The position numbers and the translations under genes were made by a program. This document shows, in pieces, positions 51,523-60,321 of a stretch of DNA of 64,000 bases (position 1 is its first letter; every line of letters begins with the position of its first letter). The notes below the pieces were generated by a model. The model was not told where the DNA came from. It saw only the letters and a program-made list of their open reading frames with translations, and ran no database searches. This stretch comes from an uncultured Saprospiraceae bacterium (lineage in GTDB: Bacteria > Bacteroidota > Bacteroidia > Chitinophagales > Saprospiraceae): positions 1 to 64,000 of the forward strand of contig CALFUU010000021.1 in assembly GCA_937929835.1 (NCBI GenBank). Reading direction: 5' to 3'.

Positions 51523-54500
51523 ATGACAGAAGGACCAACATACTTTGAGTTACTCGAGCGCCAAATGACAAGACTGTCTAAGGCTGAGGCCTTGGGTATC
51601 AAGGAGTTGGATCAGACATTTATGCTGTTCTCCTTGATGTATGAGCACCTGACAGAAAGTGAAACGATAGGCTTTACAACCTTATTTAGTAGGATAGCTT
51701 TTGCTGGCGTGCGCTTTGATTTCCCGAGTAGATTAATTTTTGAGAACCACTATTTTAGAAGACAAGTCGAGAAAAGAGCCTATTCGGAGCAAGAAATAAC
51801 TCAGCTCATAGAATTTGGATTATATCTGATGCAATCAGTGATAAGACACACCTCAGAGTATGCGTGGCAATCAGAATACCCACGTCCCAAGTTTGTGATC
51901 GAACAGACTCAAAGATCTCGCTCCGATTACAAAAGGGTGTTTAAAGCGCTCTTGCTGGGCATTGATAGCCAAGGTGTCTTATCGATCATAGATGAAGAGA
52001 GAGCTGATGTCACCTACAAGTGCACAGTTAGCACAGAATCTTTTAACGAGCAAATAAAGAATCTCGCAAACTATATAGACTTGCCAATAGGCATTAATCT
52101 TATAGATGTTAATTTTATTGGTGATGAGGAATGTATAGCTGCTGGCCTTGTTCTGCGGCCAGATTTTCTTTTTGGGGTTACTTCTGTTTCAGAATGCTTT
52201 TCAGCGGATGGGACTACGGCACTCAATTATTTTGGAAGGAAACTGATTCCCTCAGAAGGTACAGTCCATATGCTCATCGGTAATATCGTCAATCAATACC
52301 TCGACGAGCTTATCCATAATCCAGAGCTCGAGTTTAAGGATGTAATGCAGAGCACCTTCAAGATAGGTCCTGAGATGTTCTCTCTTATGGAAGATAGGAC
52401 AGTGAAGGAAACGATAAACAAGGTTAAGCGGCATTTTTCTAATCTTAAGAAAGTAGTCAAGACTGAACTGTCTGACGCAGGGATTACAAAAGATAAAACT
52501 TATCTCGAGCCCAGTTTTTATTCTAACGAGTTTGGATTGCAAGGGAGACTTGATCTCTATCACTATGATGAGGAGACACGTAAGTCAGATATCGTCGAGC
52601 TCAAAAGTGGCAAGGTCTACAAGGCCCACGCTTATGGACTTAATCAAAATCATTATGTACAGACGCTTTTGTATGACTTACTGATAGAGTCTGTATACGA
52701 TAACAGGGTCAAGTCGACAAGTTATATTCTGTATTCAGGTGATGATCACAAGCGACTGCGCTTTGCGGCAAAGGTGCGACAAAAGCAAATGGAAGCCTTG
52801 CGTCTGCGCAATAGTATAGTCATACTCGAGGAAGTATTGACTAAGCTAGATAAGCCACCTTTTGATAAGTTCTTAAGTAAGCTTAATCCTGAGACTATCT
52901 CAGAGAAGTATCGATTCTTACGTAGAGATGCCAAAAAATTCTGGGAGTTTTTCTCTAAAGCTACCGATGTCGAAAAGAAATATTATAGAAGCTTTGTTGC
53001 CTTTATAAGTCGGGAGTTTCAGTTGTCTAAGATTGGGAGACATGGCGTCCATAAATCCAATGGGCTCGCTTCTTTGTGGTTGGATCCACTGTTAGAAAAA
53101 ATAGACAGATTCAGTATCCTTTCATTTCTCAAAATAATAAAAAATGACACTGAAAAAGAAGTGCCTTTACTTAGTCTAGGATTTACTTCTAGATCCAATA
53201 CGCTATCAAAATTTAGGGTGGGTGATGTGACGGTGCTTTATCCAGAAAATGCAGATGGCCCTTCTCCTTTGTCTAGTCAGATATTTAAGTGCACGATTAT
53301 CGAGATCAATACGGATAAGGTAATTGTACGCTTGAGGGCACGACAAAAAAACTTTGAATTATTTAGAAAGTTTGATTATTGGAATCTTGAGTCTGATGTA
53401 CTGGATTCAGGTTTCAATCATCAATTCTATGGTCTTTTTGATTTTATCAGTGCGCATCAAGGGTATAAGAATAGATTGCTTGGCATCGATGCCCCTGCGC
53501 CTCCTGATGCGCTTGCCGATTATGAAAATGCGGATATGACCAGTGAGCAAGTATCTGTTATGCGTAATGCAATTTCTGCTAAGGATTATTTTCTGATGTG
53601 GGGTCCACCTGGTACTGGGAAGACAAGTGTGATGATAAAGAATCTAGTAGCCTATTATATCACCCACACCACTTCTGATATTTTACTACTGGCCTATACC
53701 AATAGAGCCGTGGATGAAATATGTTCTGCGATTCACGATTTTCTCGATGGGCATTATCTACGTATAGGCTCCAGGCACTCCACAGGTAAGAAGTATGTCA
53801 AGCAACTTCTTTCCACCAGAACGGAAAACATTAAGACAAGGCAAGAGATTTTAAATCTGTTTCGTAATTCAAGAGTGATCGTCTCCACGGTATCTTCTTA
53901 TCAGGGCAAACGAGAGATGAAGCAGTTGAAACAATTTGATGTGGCTATAATTGATGAAGCCTCGCAACTACTGGAGCCTATGCTGGTGGGTCTGCTCCGG
54001 CAGTTTAAAAAATCGATATTGATAGGAGACCATAAACAGCTACCCGCTGTCGTTACACAGGCTCCCCATGAAAGTATCATTACAGATGCCACTTTAGGTG
54101 CACTCGCAATTAAGGATAGGAGAATTTCGCTCTTCGAAAGATTGTATCATAATGCGGTTAAGAAAAAGTGGACTTGGTCTTATGGAGCGCTTAGCCATCA
54201 AGGTAGGATGCACAAAGATATTCTGGGCTTTATAAGCCCAGAGTTCTATGAATCTAAACTTATGGTATTGCCAGGAGTAGATCGCTTGGTCAGAGTTCCC
54301 CAATTGCAGTGTGCAACACAAGCGCAGGAGTGGCTGGTTCATAATAGGATGATCTTTATTGATATTCCTGTAGATCCTAGCCTCACGAGTAAGACAAATG
54401 CTCTTGAAGCGCAGCTGGTGTCTAAGCTTGCCCAGCAGTGGGTTGACATTTATGCGCATAATGGTCTAGAAATTAGATCAGATAGTATAGGCGTTATAAC

Positions 54501-54822
54501 CCCTTTTCGGTCTCAGATCGCTATGATAAAGTCACAACAATTTTTTAAGACTGAAAATAATATTACGATAGATACAGTAGAACGTTATCAAGGTGGTTCT
54601 AGAAATCAAATCATCATATCGCTTGCAATAAATGAGCATAATTTATTGAAAAGCATTATGAATATATCGGAAGAGGGTATAGATAGAAAACTAAATGTAG
54701 CTTTAACGAGGGCAAAGGAAAATATAATTATACTTGGTAATAAGGAAATTTTGGAACGCGATGACTGCTACAGCAGATTAATAAGATATTGTAAATGTCT
54801 GGAATATTCACAATTTTCATAA
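51523..54822 (+). CDS. Dna2-like fused nuclease-helicase (PD-(D/E)XK plus SF1B helicase)
   Basis: 1099 residues. The N-terminal half contains a Cas4/Dna2-type nuclease: HMLIGNIVNQYLDEL (about 245), catalytic Asp in LQGRLDLY (about 341), E-x-K in DIVELKSGK (about 358), then NHYVQTLLYDLLI. The C-terminal half is an SF1B Upf1/Dna2-like helicase: Walker A GPPGTGKTS (about 694), TNRAVDEI, STVSSYQG, DEAS, GDHKQLPAVV, HQGRMHKDI, TPFRSQ, DTVERYQGGSR and VALTRAKENI. This order is that of eukaryotic Dna2, which trims flaps and resects DNA ends. The four-Cys iron-sulfur set of Dna2 is not evident. No defence partners are adjacent, so a repair role is more likely than immunity, but neither is shown. Confidence 0.88.
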   Translation: MTEGPTYFELLERQMTRLSKAEALGIKELDQTFMLFSLMYEHLTESETIGFTTLFSRIAFAGVRFDFPSRLIFENHYFRRQVEKRAYSEQEITQLIEFGLYLMQSVIRHTSEYAWQSEYPRPKFVIEQTQRSRSDYKRVFKALLLGIDSQGVLSIIDEERADVTYKCTVSTESFNEQIKNLANYIDLPIGINLIDVNFIGDEECIAAGLVLRPDFLFGVTSVSECFSADGTTALNYFGRKLIPSEGTVHMLIGNIVNQYLDELIHNPELEFKDVMQSTFKIGPEMFSLMEDRTVKETINKVKRHFSNLKKVVKTELSDAGITKDKTYLEPSFYSNEFGLQGRLDLYHYDEETRKSDIVELKSGKVYKAHAYGLNQNHYVQTLLYDLLIESVYDNRVKSTSYILYSGDDHKRLRFAAKVRQKQMEALRLRNSIVILEEVLTKLDKPPFDKFLSKLNPETISEKYRFLRRDAKKFWEFFSKATDVEKKYYRSFVAFISREFQLSKIGRHGVHKSNGLASLWLDPLLEKIDRFSILSFLKIIKNDTEKEVPLLSLGFTSRSNTLSKFRVGDVTVLYPENADGPSPLSSQIFKCTIIEINTDKVIVRLRARQKNFELFRKFDYWNLESDVLDSGFNHQFYGLFDFISAHQGYKNRLLGIDAPAPPDALADYENADMTSEQVSVMRNAISAKDYFLMWGPPGTGKTSVMIKNLVAYYITHTTSDILLLAYTNRAVDEICSAIHDFLDGHYLRIGSRHSTGKKYVKQLLSTRTENIKTRQEILNLFRNSRVIVSTVSSYQGKREMKQLKQFDVAIIDEASQLLEPMLVGLLRQFKKSILIGDHKQLPAVVTQAPHESIITDATLGALAIKDRRISLFERLYHNAVKKKWTWSYGALSHQGRMHKDILGFISPEFYESKLMVLPGVDRLVRVPQLQCATQAQEWLVHNRMIFIDIPVDPSLTSKTNALEAQLVSKLAQQWVDIYAHNGLEIRSDSIGVITPFRSQIAMIKSQQFFKTENNITIDTVERYQGGSRNQIIISLAINEHNLLKSIMNISEEGIDRKLNVALTRAKENIIILGNKEILERDDCYSRLIRYCKCLEYSQFS

Positions 54823-54906
54823 TTTAAGTTAATTGTTTGAGCTGGCTTCTATGTATTATTTATTTTTGGATGGTTCCTCATTGTAGCAATAATAAAATTC
54901 CAAGGT

Positions 54907-55356
54907 TTGAAGATTATGATGGTGTGTCTTGGTAACATTTGTAGGTCACCAATAGCACATGGAATATTACAAGACAAAATTGAAAAATTGCAATTGCCTT
55001 GGGCTGTAGATAGCTGTGGTACTTCTTCGTGGCATACAGGTGAGCGACCTGATTCCAGATCCATAGAAGTTGCTCTTAAGAATGATATCAATATAGCAGA
55101 TCAACGAGCTCAAAATTTTGACATCACGATGTTTGAGGAATATGACCATATCCTCGTTATGGACAGCAACAATCATAAAGACTTAATGAAGTTGGCTAAG
55201 AGTGAGGCAGCTAAGCGCAAAGTATCTTTGCTTATGAATTATGCTTTTCCTGAGCAAAATAGACAAGTGCCTGATCCTTACTATGAAGGTGGTTTTGATG
55301 TGGTTTTTGAGATGATAGAGCAAGCCATCAATGAATTTATCGCCACACACACGTAG
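54907..55356 (+). CDS. Low-molecular-weight protein tyrosine phosphatase
   Basis: 149 residues. A TTG start places MKIMMVCLGNICRSP in register with the family. ATGs follow at codons 4 and 5. The P-loop CLGNICRS contains the nucleophile Cys and the phosphate-binding Arg, and the general-acid Asp is in VPDPYYEGG. The SCGTSSWHTGE and DHILVMDSNN strands also match. It dephosphorylates tyrosine or small phosphoesters in the cytoplasm. It is followed after 3 bases by the acylphosphatase gene, so these form an operon. Confidence 0.93.
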   Translation: MKIMMVCLGNICRSPIAHGILQDKIEKLQLPWAVDSCGTSSWHTGERPDSRSIEVALKNDINIADQRAQNFDITMFEEYDHILVMDSNNHKDLMKLAKSEAAKRKVSLLMNYAFPEQNRQVPDPYYEGGFDVVFEMIEQAINEFIATHT

Positions 55357-55359
55357 CCT

Positions 55360-55629
55360 GTGAACAGTTTTGACATAAAAGTTGTCGGTAGAGTACAAGG
55401 TGTTGGATTTAGGTATTATACCAAGCGCAAAGCGGATGACCTAGGTCTAGTAGGAACTGTTAAGAATGTTCAAGATGGAAGTGTCCATATAACGGTAGTA
55501 GGAGAAGCGCCCATCTTGCTCGAGTTTATTACTTGGTGTCATACAGGTCCTGCCACGGCACTTGTTGAGTCATTAATTTATGAGGCAATCCCACCTCAAG
55601 ATTATGAAGGTTTCGAAATATTGAGGTAA
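55360..55629 (+). CDS. Acylphosphatase
   Basis: 89 residues from a GTG start, the normal family length. The two active-site elements are present: Arg in VQGVGFRYYTKRKA and Asn in GTVKNVQDGSV. The enzyme hydrolyses acyl-phosphate bonds such as carbamoyl phosphate or 1,3-bisphosphoglycerate. It is tightly linked to the LMW phosphatase upstream and the small membrane protein downstream (9 bases). Confidence 0.93.
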   Translation: MNSFDIKVVGRVQGVGFRYYTKRKADDLGLVGTVKNVQDGSVHITVVGEAPILLEFITWCHTGPATALVESLIYEAIPPQDYEGFEILR

Positions 55630-55638
55630 TTTCGGTTA

Positions 55639-56028
55639 GTGATAAATCCAATAAATCGTAAAGCACAAACTGAAAGACTGACAACAGTCATGTTTTTGCT
55701 TTTTGCAATCATAGGCTCTATTTTGTTTTACATTTTTCGATTTGAGCTTCTAGGTGGCTTAGGCGTGGGCTGTTCTTTGTTTGGTTTAGTGTCTTGGTTC
55801 CATTTTAGAAAACGTAGCCTTTCTACTCATAAGGCAGATCAATCTGTAGAATCTAGAATGACTTGGTTTTTACTTGGCTTGACAGTCATCGGGATCATTA
55901 TCGTTTTGTTGAATGTCCAGCAGAAAGGACCTGATTTTTATTCTGGTATTGCAGCGGGACTAGCATTTACTTGTGCGGTCGCCTATGTATGCGAACTACT
56001 ACACAACTGGTTTGCAAGCTTTAGGTAG
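55639..56028 (+). CDS. Four-helix membrane protein of unknown function
   Basis: 129 residues from a GTG start. Four hydrophobic helices are arranged in two pairs (VMFLLFAIIGSILFYIF, LGGLGVGCSLFGLVSWF, WFLLGLTVIGIIIVLLNV, GIAAGLAFTCAVAYVCELL) around a short basic loop. No family was recognised. It is third in the phosphatase/acylphosphatase operon and its end overlaps the convergent DUF1415 gene by 8 bases. Confidence 0.7.
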   Translation: MINPINRKAQTERLTTVMFLLFAIIGSILFYIFRFELLGGLGVGCSLFGLVSWFHFRKRSLSTHKADQSVESRMTWFLLGLTVIGIIIVLLNVQQKGPDFYSGIAAGLAFTCAVAYVCELLHNWFASFR

Positions 56029-56566
56029 GCTTTGGGCTATGGTATAACCTGAGCAAGGCTTCGAGTCCTAGCTTATTGAGTTTCTTGATGTTTTCAGTAG
56101 GTATATGATCTGTGTTAGGATGTGCTTTTATAGCCTCAGCCATCTCCTCTACTTTTAGGAAATGTATAATTGGGTAGGGACTTCTATTGGTATAGTTTTG
56201 TAAGGCTTCCGAATCGACCCCTTCAAAGGTGTATAGAGGATGAAAACTCGCCAATTGTATTTCCTCATGCAGCCCTTGTCCTTTAATGGCTTCCTCTAGC
56301 GCATACAAAGTATCTAAGTAAAGATTAAAGTCTTCAAGACCCTCAGAAATAATAAGTAGAGTCGTTGTCGCTGTAGTGGCTGGATTCAGTAAGTCTTCAA
56401 TGATTTTGTTCGTGTTATCAAGTAGCGCCTGATCTGTGTAAGCCATCTCTTCTAGGCTCAGCTTTTTCTGCGTATAGACCTTATGAGCGAATGGACATAA
56501 GTTGAGACCTATAACTATTTCAGTAAGCCAAGTTGTTGTCTCTTGTATAGCGATGCTTTTTGTCAT
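56021..56566 (-). CDS. DUF1415 family protein
   Basis: 181 residues matching DUF1415. Recognised segments are TTTWLTEIVIGLNLCPFAHKV near the N-terminus, LLIISEGLEDFNLYLDTL, IQLASFHPLYTFEG and the strongly conserved NRSPYPIIHFLKVEEM. It is cytoplasmic with no cofactor motif, and the role is unknown. It lies 7 bases after the DUF6702-like gene and is probably co-transcribed with it and the sulfatase. Confidence 0.88.
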   Translation of the reverse strand: MTKSIAIQETTTWLTEIVIGLNLCPFAHKVYTQKKLSLEEMAYTDQALLDNTNKIIEDLLNPATTATTTLLIISEGLEDFNLYLDTLYALEEAIKGQGLHEEIQLASFHPLYTFEGVDSEALQNYTNRSPYPIIHFLKVEEMAEAIKAHPNTDHIPTENIKKLNKLGLEALLRLYHSPKPT

Positions 56567-56573
56567 TTTTTAT

Positions 56574-57026
56574 TCAGTAACTTACTAAGAGTGCCGTTCG
56601 TTTAGCGTGCATTCTGAAATCCCTAAAAGTATCATTGAGGTTCAAGATCATAATATTAGAATGCCCTGCAACTCCTGTTAAGAAACTATTAGAAATTTCT
56701 AGAGTAGTTATGGAATCTTGTAATGGGATACGGCAGGTCGCTTGATAATGCTCTCCGCTAGTGTTCAAGTCCGATACAAGAATTTTATAGTCGTCTGATG
56801 CATTGATGCGCCAAACAGTTGTCTCATCAAGATATTGAGCCAGTTTGGTGCTCGTCACCTGTTCTTCTGTCAACGCTAGCGCGGTCTGGTAATCTTCTAT
56901 GTCGAAACTGAGATCAATATGTAATTGCTTATCTACTTGCGAGACTCGGAATACGGCCATCCTTGCATCGTGACTAGGTGCTAAGCCACTAAGGATAATG
57001 GACCAAAGGAAGCATACTTTAATCAT
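56574..57026 (-). CDS. Exported DUF6702-like protein
   Basis: 150 residues with a short signal peptide. The body (HIDLSFDIEDYQTALAL..., YLDETTVWRINA, TCRIPLQDSITTLEISNSFLTG, SNIMILNLNDTFRDFRM) resembles the Bacteroidota DUF6702 family, beta-rich periplasmic proteins of unknown role, often near M1 peptidases. Its start overlaps the sulfatase stop by 4 bases, which indicates coupling. Confidence 0.7.
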   Translation of the reverse strand: MIKVCFLWSIILSGLAPSHDARMAVFRVSQVDKQLHIDLSFDIEDYQTALALTEEQVTSTKLAQYLDETTVWRINASDDYKILVSDLNTSGEHYQATCRIPLQDSITTLEISNSFLTGVAGHSNIMILNLNDTFRDFRMHAKRTALLVSY

Positions 57027-59596
57027 TGTACAACGATTTTGATTGTACCGAGTAACTGACCATTGTGATAGGCATTTAAGATATATGTACCGAGACTCAA
57101 GTCACTAAATAGTGCCCTCCTTGATTGGGTTTCTTCTGCAATCAGTTGTCCTGAGATGCTAGTCAATTTAAGATTGTAAGTGCCAGGGCTCGGCAACTCC
57201 ACCCAAAACTCTCCTGAATTAGGGTTGGGATGTATGACAAAACCTTGATTAGAAAGATCTAGGGTAGTGGTCAGAAATCCATCGCAGTTCTCATCGATAT
57301 CATTATCCAGAATTTCTTCAGCTAGCGGGTTGATACTAGGATCCGTATCATCGCAATCATAAGTGTCAATAAAACCATCCATATCTAAATCCTCACCCTC
57401 AAGGCTAGGGGCAGTATTGGTAAAGTCTTCGCTAAATTCTCCCACCATACAACGTGAGAACTGCGGGTAGTCGGAGGTCACCACATAATAATACTCAAAA
57501 GTCTCTTGACCCAGAGCGGTAGTTAAGGTAACAGGTAGATTGATCCCATTGCATTGATCTAGATCTCCTTTGCCACAGATATATTCGTAATCTGCAGAGT
57601 ACTTGCCAGAGTAAGCGCCACAGGGTGCAGAAATGCCGTCCCCAGGTCGCAGGCCAGATCTCAATTGGAAGCTAGGATGTAGTTCTCTCAGGTTGCCCTC
57701 TTGGTCAGGGCCAAATCTATAGAGTATAGGAAAGCCATCCGAAGCCCAACCCACTTGTAGTGGAGCAATAGGGACTTCAGCAGTTGTTGAAATGCCTGAA
57801 CGCAACTGCTCTACATACTCAAACATATTACCGTGGTAATGATACCCATTTGAGTTGGTATGGGCGCTAGCACAATCGAGAGATACAAGTTCCGAGCCAC
57901 TGCCTTGATTGACTGTCGGTTCGTACACCCAATCCCAGTTGTACTCTCCCGTAGTCGTGTTTTCAAAGACAAAAGGCAATGCAGGAGTTGGCATCATAAA
58001 TATTCCATTGAGCGCGACACCAAAAAAGTTGGCGGGTCTGCCGTTTTCTCTAGTGACAGAAGTGAGTTCACCAGTTACTCTTGGCTCAAGCGGTAGCCTG
58101 TACAGTTTGTAGTTGGGTTCTGGCATCTGATTGTTATAGCAGAAATCGTGACTCGGATAGGTATTGGTATAGAGCATACGCCGGCCGCCCTCTTCATATT
58201 CGTAGAAGACACTAGGAGCGGTAGGAGACTCACAACAACCAATATTTTCTGTACTTAGTACATCAACTTCAGCACAGTCACTGTCACAATCATCTATGGC
58301 AGATTCGTCGCCATTTTGGATGCCGTCGTTGCAGGACCATCCACTTCTTATAGTCTGGGCTTCTGCTGCCAGCCTTTCTCTTACTGCTTGCTGATCAGTT
58401 GTCAGGTCATTAATAAGATTATTTTCTTCTAGGATATCATCGACTACATCATAAAATTCTTGATTGCCCTCTGCGTCTTCAATGAGCTTGTACCGCTCAG
58501 TACGTGTAGCCCACAGCAAAGTGTTGCCATCATTATAATCACTATAGATAATTTCTCTGAGTACTTGTTCTTCGCACGTGAGCTGCGATTTGATACTCAG
58601 ACTGTTGTCTATGCCACCAGGCAAGGCCACACCTGCAAGTTCTAAAATTGTTGCGTGAAGGTCTGCCGCTTGTACGAGACCATCTTCGGTTTCTCCAGGA
58701 CGGTCTACCAGCTTTCCGCTTGCGATAAGTGGTACGCGGAGGCCACCCTCATAGATAGAACCTTTGACGTGACGTCGGGGATAAAAGGTACTGCCTGTAG
58801 CCGTCGTCCCATTGTCGCCGACAAATAGGATGATGGTATTCTCTCGCGTCTCTTGGTCCATACTATCTAGCAGTCTGCCGATCTCGTGATCCATTGCTTC
58901 TATCATCGAAAAATATATTGACCTATCATCTGTCGGCTCAGTTGTGTACAAGCCATCAGGCGGGATTTGTAACGGGCTGTGGGGTGCATTGTGGGCAAGC
59001 CATAGAAACCAGGGCTTATCTTGCTCCGCTATCCAGTCGATAGATGCGTCAGTGAGATGCGAGGTCGCATATTCTGTCACACGTGATGATACCCCATTTG
59101 TAATTTTGGTCCAGTCATAATAATCGGCAACTGCTCCACCGAGTGTTCCTTCAAAGTAATCAACGCCAGACTCTGCTGGATGATTGAGATTGTTGTTGCC
59201 ACCTATATGCCATTTACCTATAGCTGCAACTTGATAATCATAAGGGCTTAATTCCTTGATTCTTGTAAATACAGAAGTGTGGCTGGGATCTAGTGGTCCA
59301 GGTGGGCGCATGACGCCTGTCTTGATTCCATATTTCCCACTGATTATAGCGGCACGTGTCGGCGAGCATTGCGGTGTCGCCCAGCAGTTGGAAAATAGGA
59401 CTCCCGACTCTCTGAGCTGATCAAGCTGGGGTGTAATCGGTTTGTCACCTTCAAAGCCAAATCCATTGGTCACATCACTCCCCATATCGTCTGCAATGAT
59501 CAAGAGGATATTTGGAGCTGCCTGTTGACAGATAAGTTGATAAGGAAGCGTGATTACTAGAATACACTGAACTAAAAATCTGAAAATCGAGGGCAT
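57023..59596 (-). CDS. T9SS-secreted sulfatase fused to YHYH and MopE-like domains
   Basis: 857 residues with signal peptide (to about 24). The sulfatase domain (about 27-415) shows metal Asp36/Asp37 (IADDMGSD), formylglycine precursor Cys77 in CSPTR, KWHIGG, HNAPHSPL and FVGDNGTT, so it is a Cys-type arylsulfatase-like enzyme that needs a maturase from elsewhere. A Cys-rich joint (CNDGIQNGDESAIDDC) leads to a YHYH domain (about 465-710; NSNGYHYHGNMFEY, CGAYSGKYSADYEY). A MopE-type metal-binding repeat follows (about 739-770; DMDGFIDTYDCDDTDPSINP, NDIDENCDG), then a T9SS sorting domain (about 786-857). It probably acts on sulfated polysaccharide at the cell surface. Fusing YHYH to a sulfatase is unusual. 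Confidence 0.92.
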   Translation of the reverse strand: MPSIFRFLVQCILVITLPYQLICQQAAPNILLIIADDMGSDVTNGFGFEGDKPITPQLDQLRESGVLFSNCWATPQCSPTRAAIISGKYGIKTGVMRPPGPLDPSHTSVFTRIKELSPYDYQVAAIGKWHIGGNNNLNHPAESGVDYFEGTLGGAVADYYDWTKITNGVSSRVTEYATSHLTDASIDWIAEQDKPWFLWLAHNAPHSPLQIPPDGLYTTEPTDDRSIYFSMIEAMDHEIGRLLDSMDQETRENTIILFVGDNGTTATGSTFYPRRHVKGSIYEGGLRVPLIASGKLVDRPGETEDGLVQAADLHATILELAGVALPGGIDNSLSIKSQLTCEEQVLREIIYSDYNDGNTLLWATRTERYKLIEDAEGNQEFYDVVDDILEENNLINDLTTDQQAVRERLAAEAQTIRSGWSCNDGIQNGDESAIDDCDSDCAEVDVLSTENIGCCESPTAPSVFYEYEEGGRRMLYTNTYPSHDFCYNNQMPEPNYKLYRLPLEPRVTGELTSVTRENGRPANFFGVALNGIFMMPTPALPFVFENTTTGEYNWDWVYEPTVNQGSGSELVSLDCASAHTNSNGYHYHGNMFEYVEQLRSGISTTAEVPIAPLQVGWASDGFPILYRFGPDQEGNLRELHPSFQLRSGLRPGDGISAPCGAYSGKYSADYEYICGKGDLDQCNGINLPVTLTTALGQETFEYYYVVTSDYPQFSRCMVGEFSEDFTNTAPSLEGEDLDMDGFIDTYDCDDTDPSINPLAEEILDNDIDENCDGFLTTTLDLSNQGFVIHPNPNSGEFWVELPSPGTYNLKLTSISGQLIAEETQSRRALFSDLSLGTYILNAYHNGQLLGTIKIVVQ

Positions 59597-59710
59597 AATG
59601 GATGTCTGTTGTCGAGCAAAGATATTCCATACAAGATACCATAGCTAAAGGAATCTGAGAATGTTAATATATTTGAGCTCAACACTGACTAACATTAATC
59701 TTAGACTCAA

Positions 59711-60298
59711 ATGAAATTCTTAAAAGGTCTCCTGTCCATAATTCTCATACTAGTAGTGCTCTTTATATTGGTAGGGGTGCTTAAACCAGAGGTACGATAT
59801 GGACATTCCATACAGACCAATAAGCCAGTAAAGGAAGCTTGGGCAGTGACTCAGGATGCTTCCAAGTACAAGCAATGGCTCAAAGGATTTAAGAGTATGG
59901 AGTTGCTCTCGGGAGAGGAAGGTGCGGTCGGCAGTACATATAAAGTTATAGTAGAGCCAGGCGAGGGCCAACCTGATTTCGAAATGATCGAGACGGTAAC
60001 GGCTATCAGAGAATTTGAAGAAGTTGATTTACATTTTGATAGTGATATGATGGTGTTTGATCAGAAAATCCAGTTCGCTGAGAATGAATCAGGCACCAAG
60101 ATCACGACCATCTCTACAGTCATGGGCGAGGGCTTGATGATGAAGTCTATGTTTGCTTTGATGGAAATGTTTACCAATTCCTTTCAGAAACAAGAAGAAG
60201 AGAACATAGAAGCACTAAAAGAGCTTGTCAATAGCAATACGACGGATTACTATGCCGTACCAGCTAGCGAAAAAGTTGACGAAAGCCCTCTTCAATAA
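59711..60298 (+). CDS. SRPBCC/polyketide cyclase-like membrane-anchored protein
   Basis: 195 residues. An N-terminal transmembrane helix (LLSIILILVVLFILVGVL) is followed by an SRPBCC (START-like) domain: YGHSIQTNKPVKEAWAVTQDASKYKQWLKGFKS, GEEGAVGSTYKVIVEP, ETVTAIREFEEVDLHFD, TKITTISTVMGEG. Such folds bind hydrophobic ligands in a deep pocket. The ligand is unknown. It is a single gene, convergent with the dehydrogenase. Confidence 0.85.
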   Translation: MKFLKGLLSIILILVVLFILVGVLKPEVRYGHSIQTNKPVKEAWAVTQDASKYKQWLKGFKSMELLSGEEGAVGSTYKVIVEPGEGQPDFEMIETVTAIREFEEVDLHFDSDMMVFDQKIQFAENESGTKITTISTVMGEGLMMKSMFALMEMFTNSFQKQEEENIEALKELVNSNTTDYYAVPASEKVDESPLQ

Positions 60299-60321
60299 GA
60301 CCTTGGGCAGTTAGCTAAGTT

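Noticed and set aside
51523-54822. Nuclease-helicase as part of an antiphage island
   Set aside because: The neighbours (phosphatase, acylphosphatase, DUF937-OmpA) are ordinary chromosomal genes, with no methylase, integrase or other defence gene nearby.
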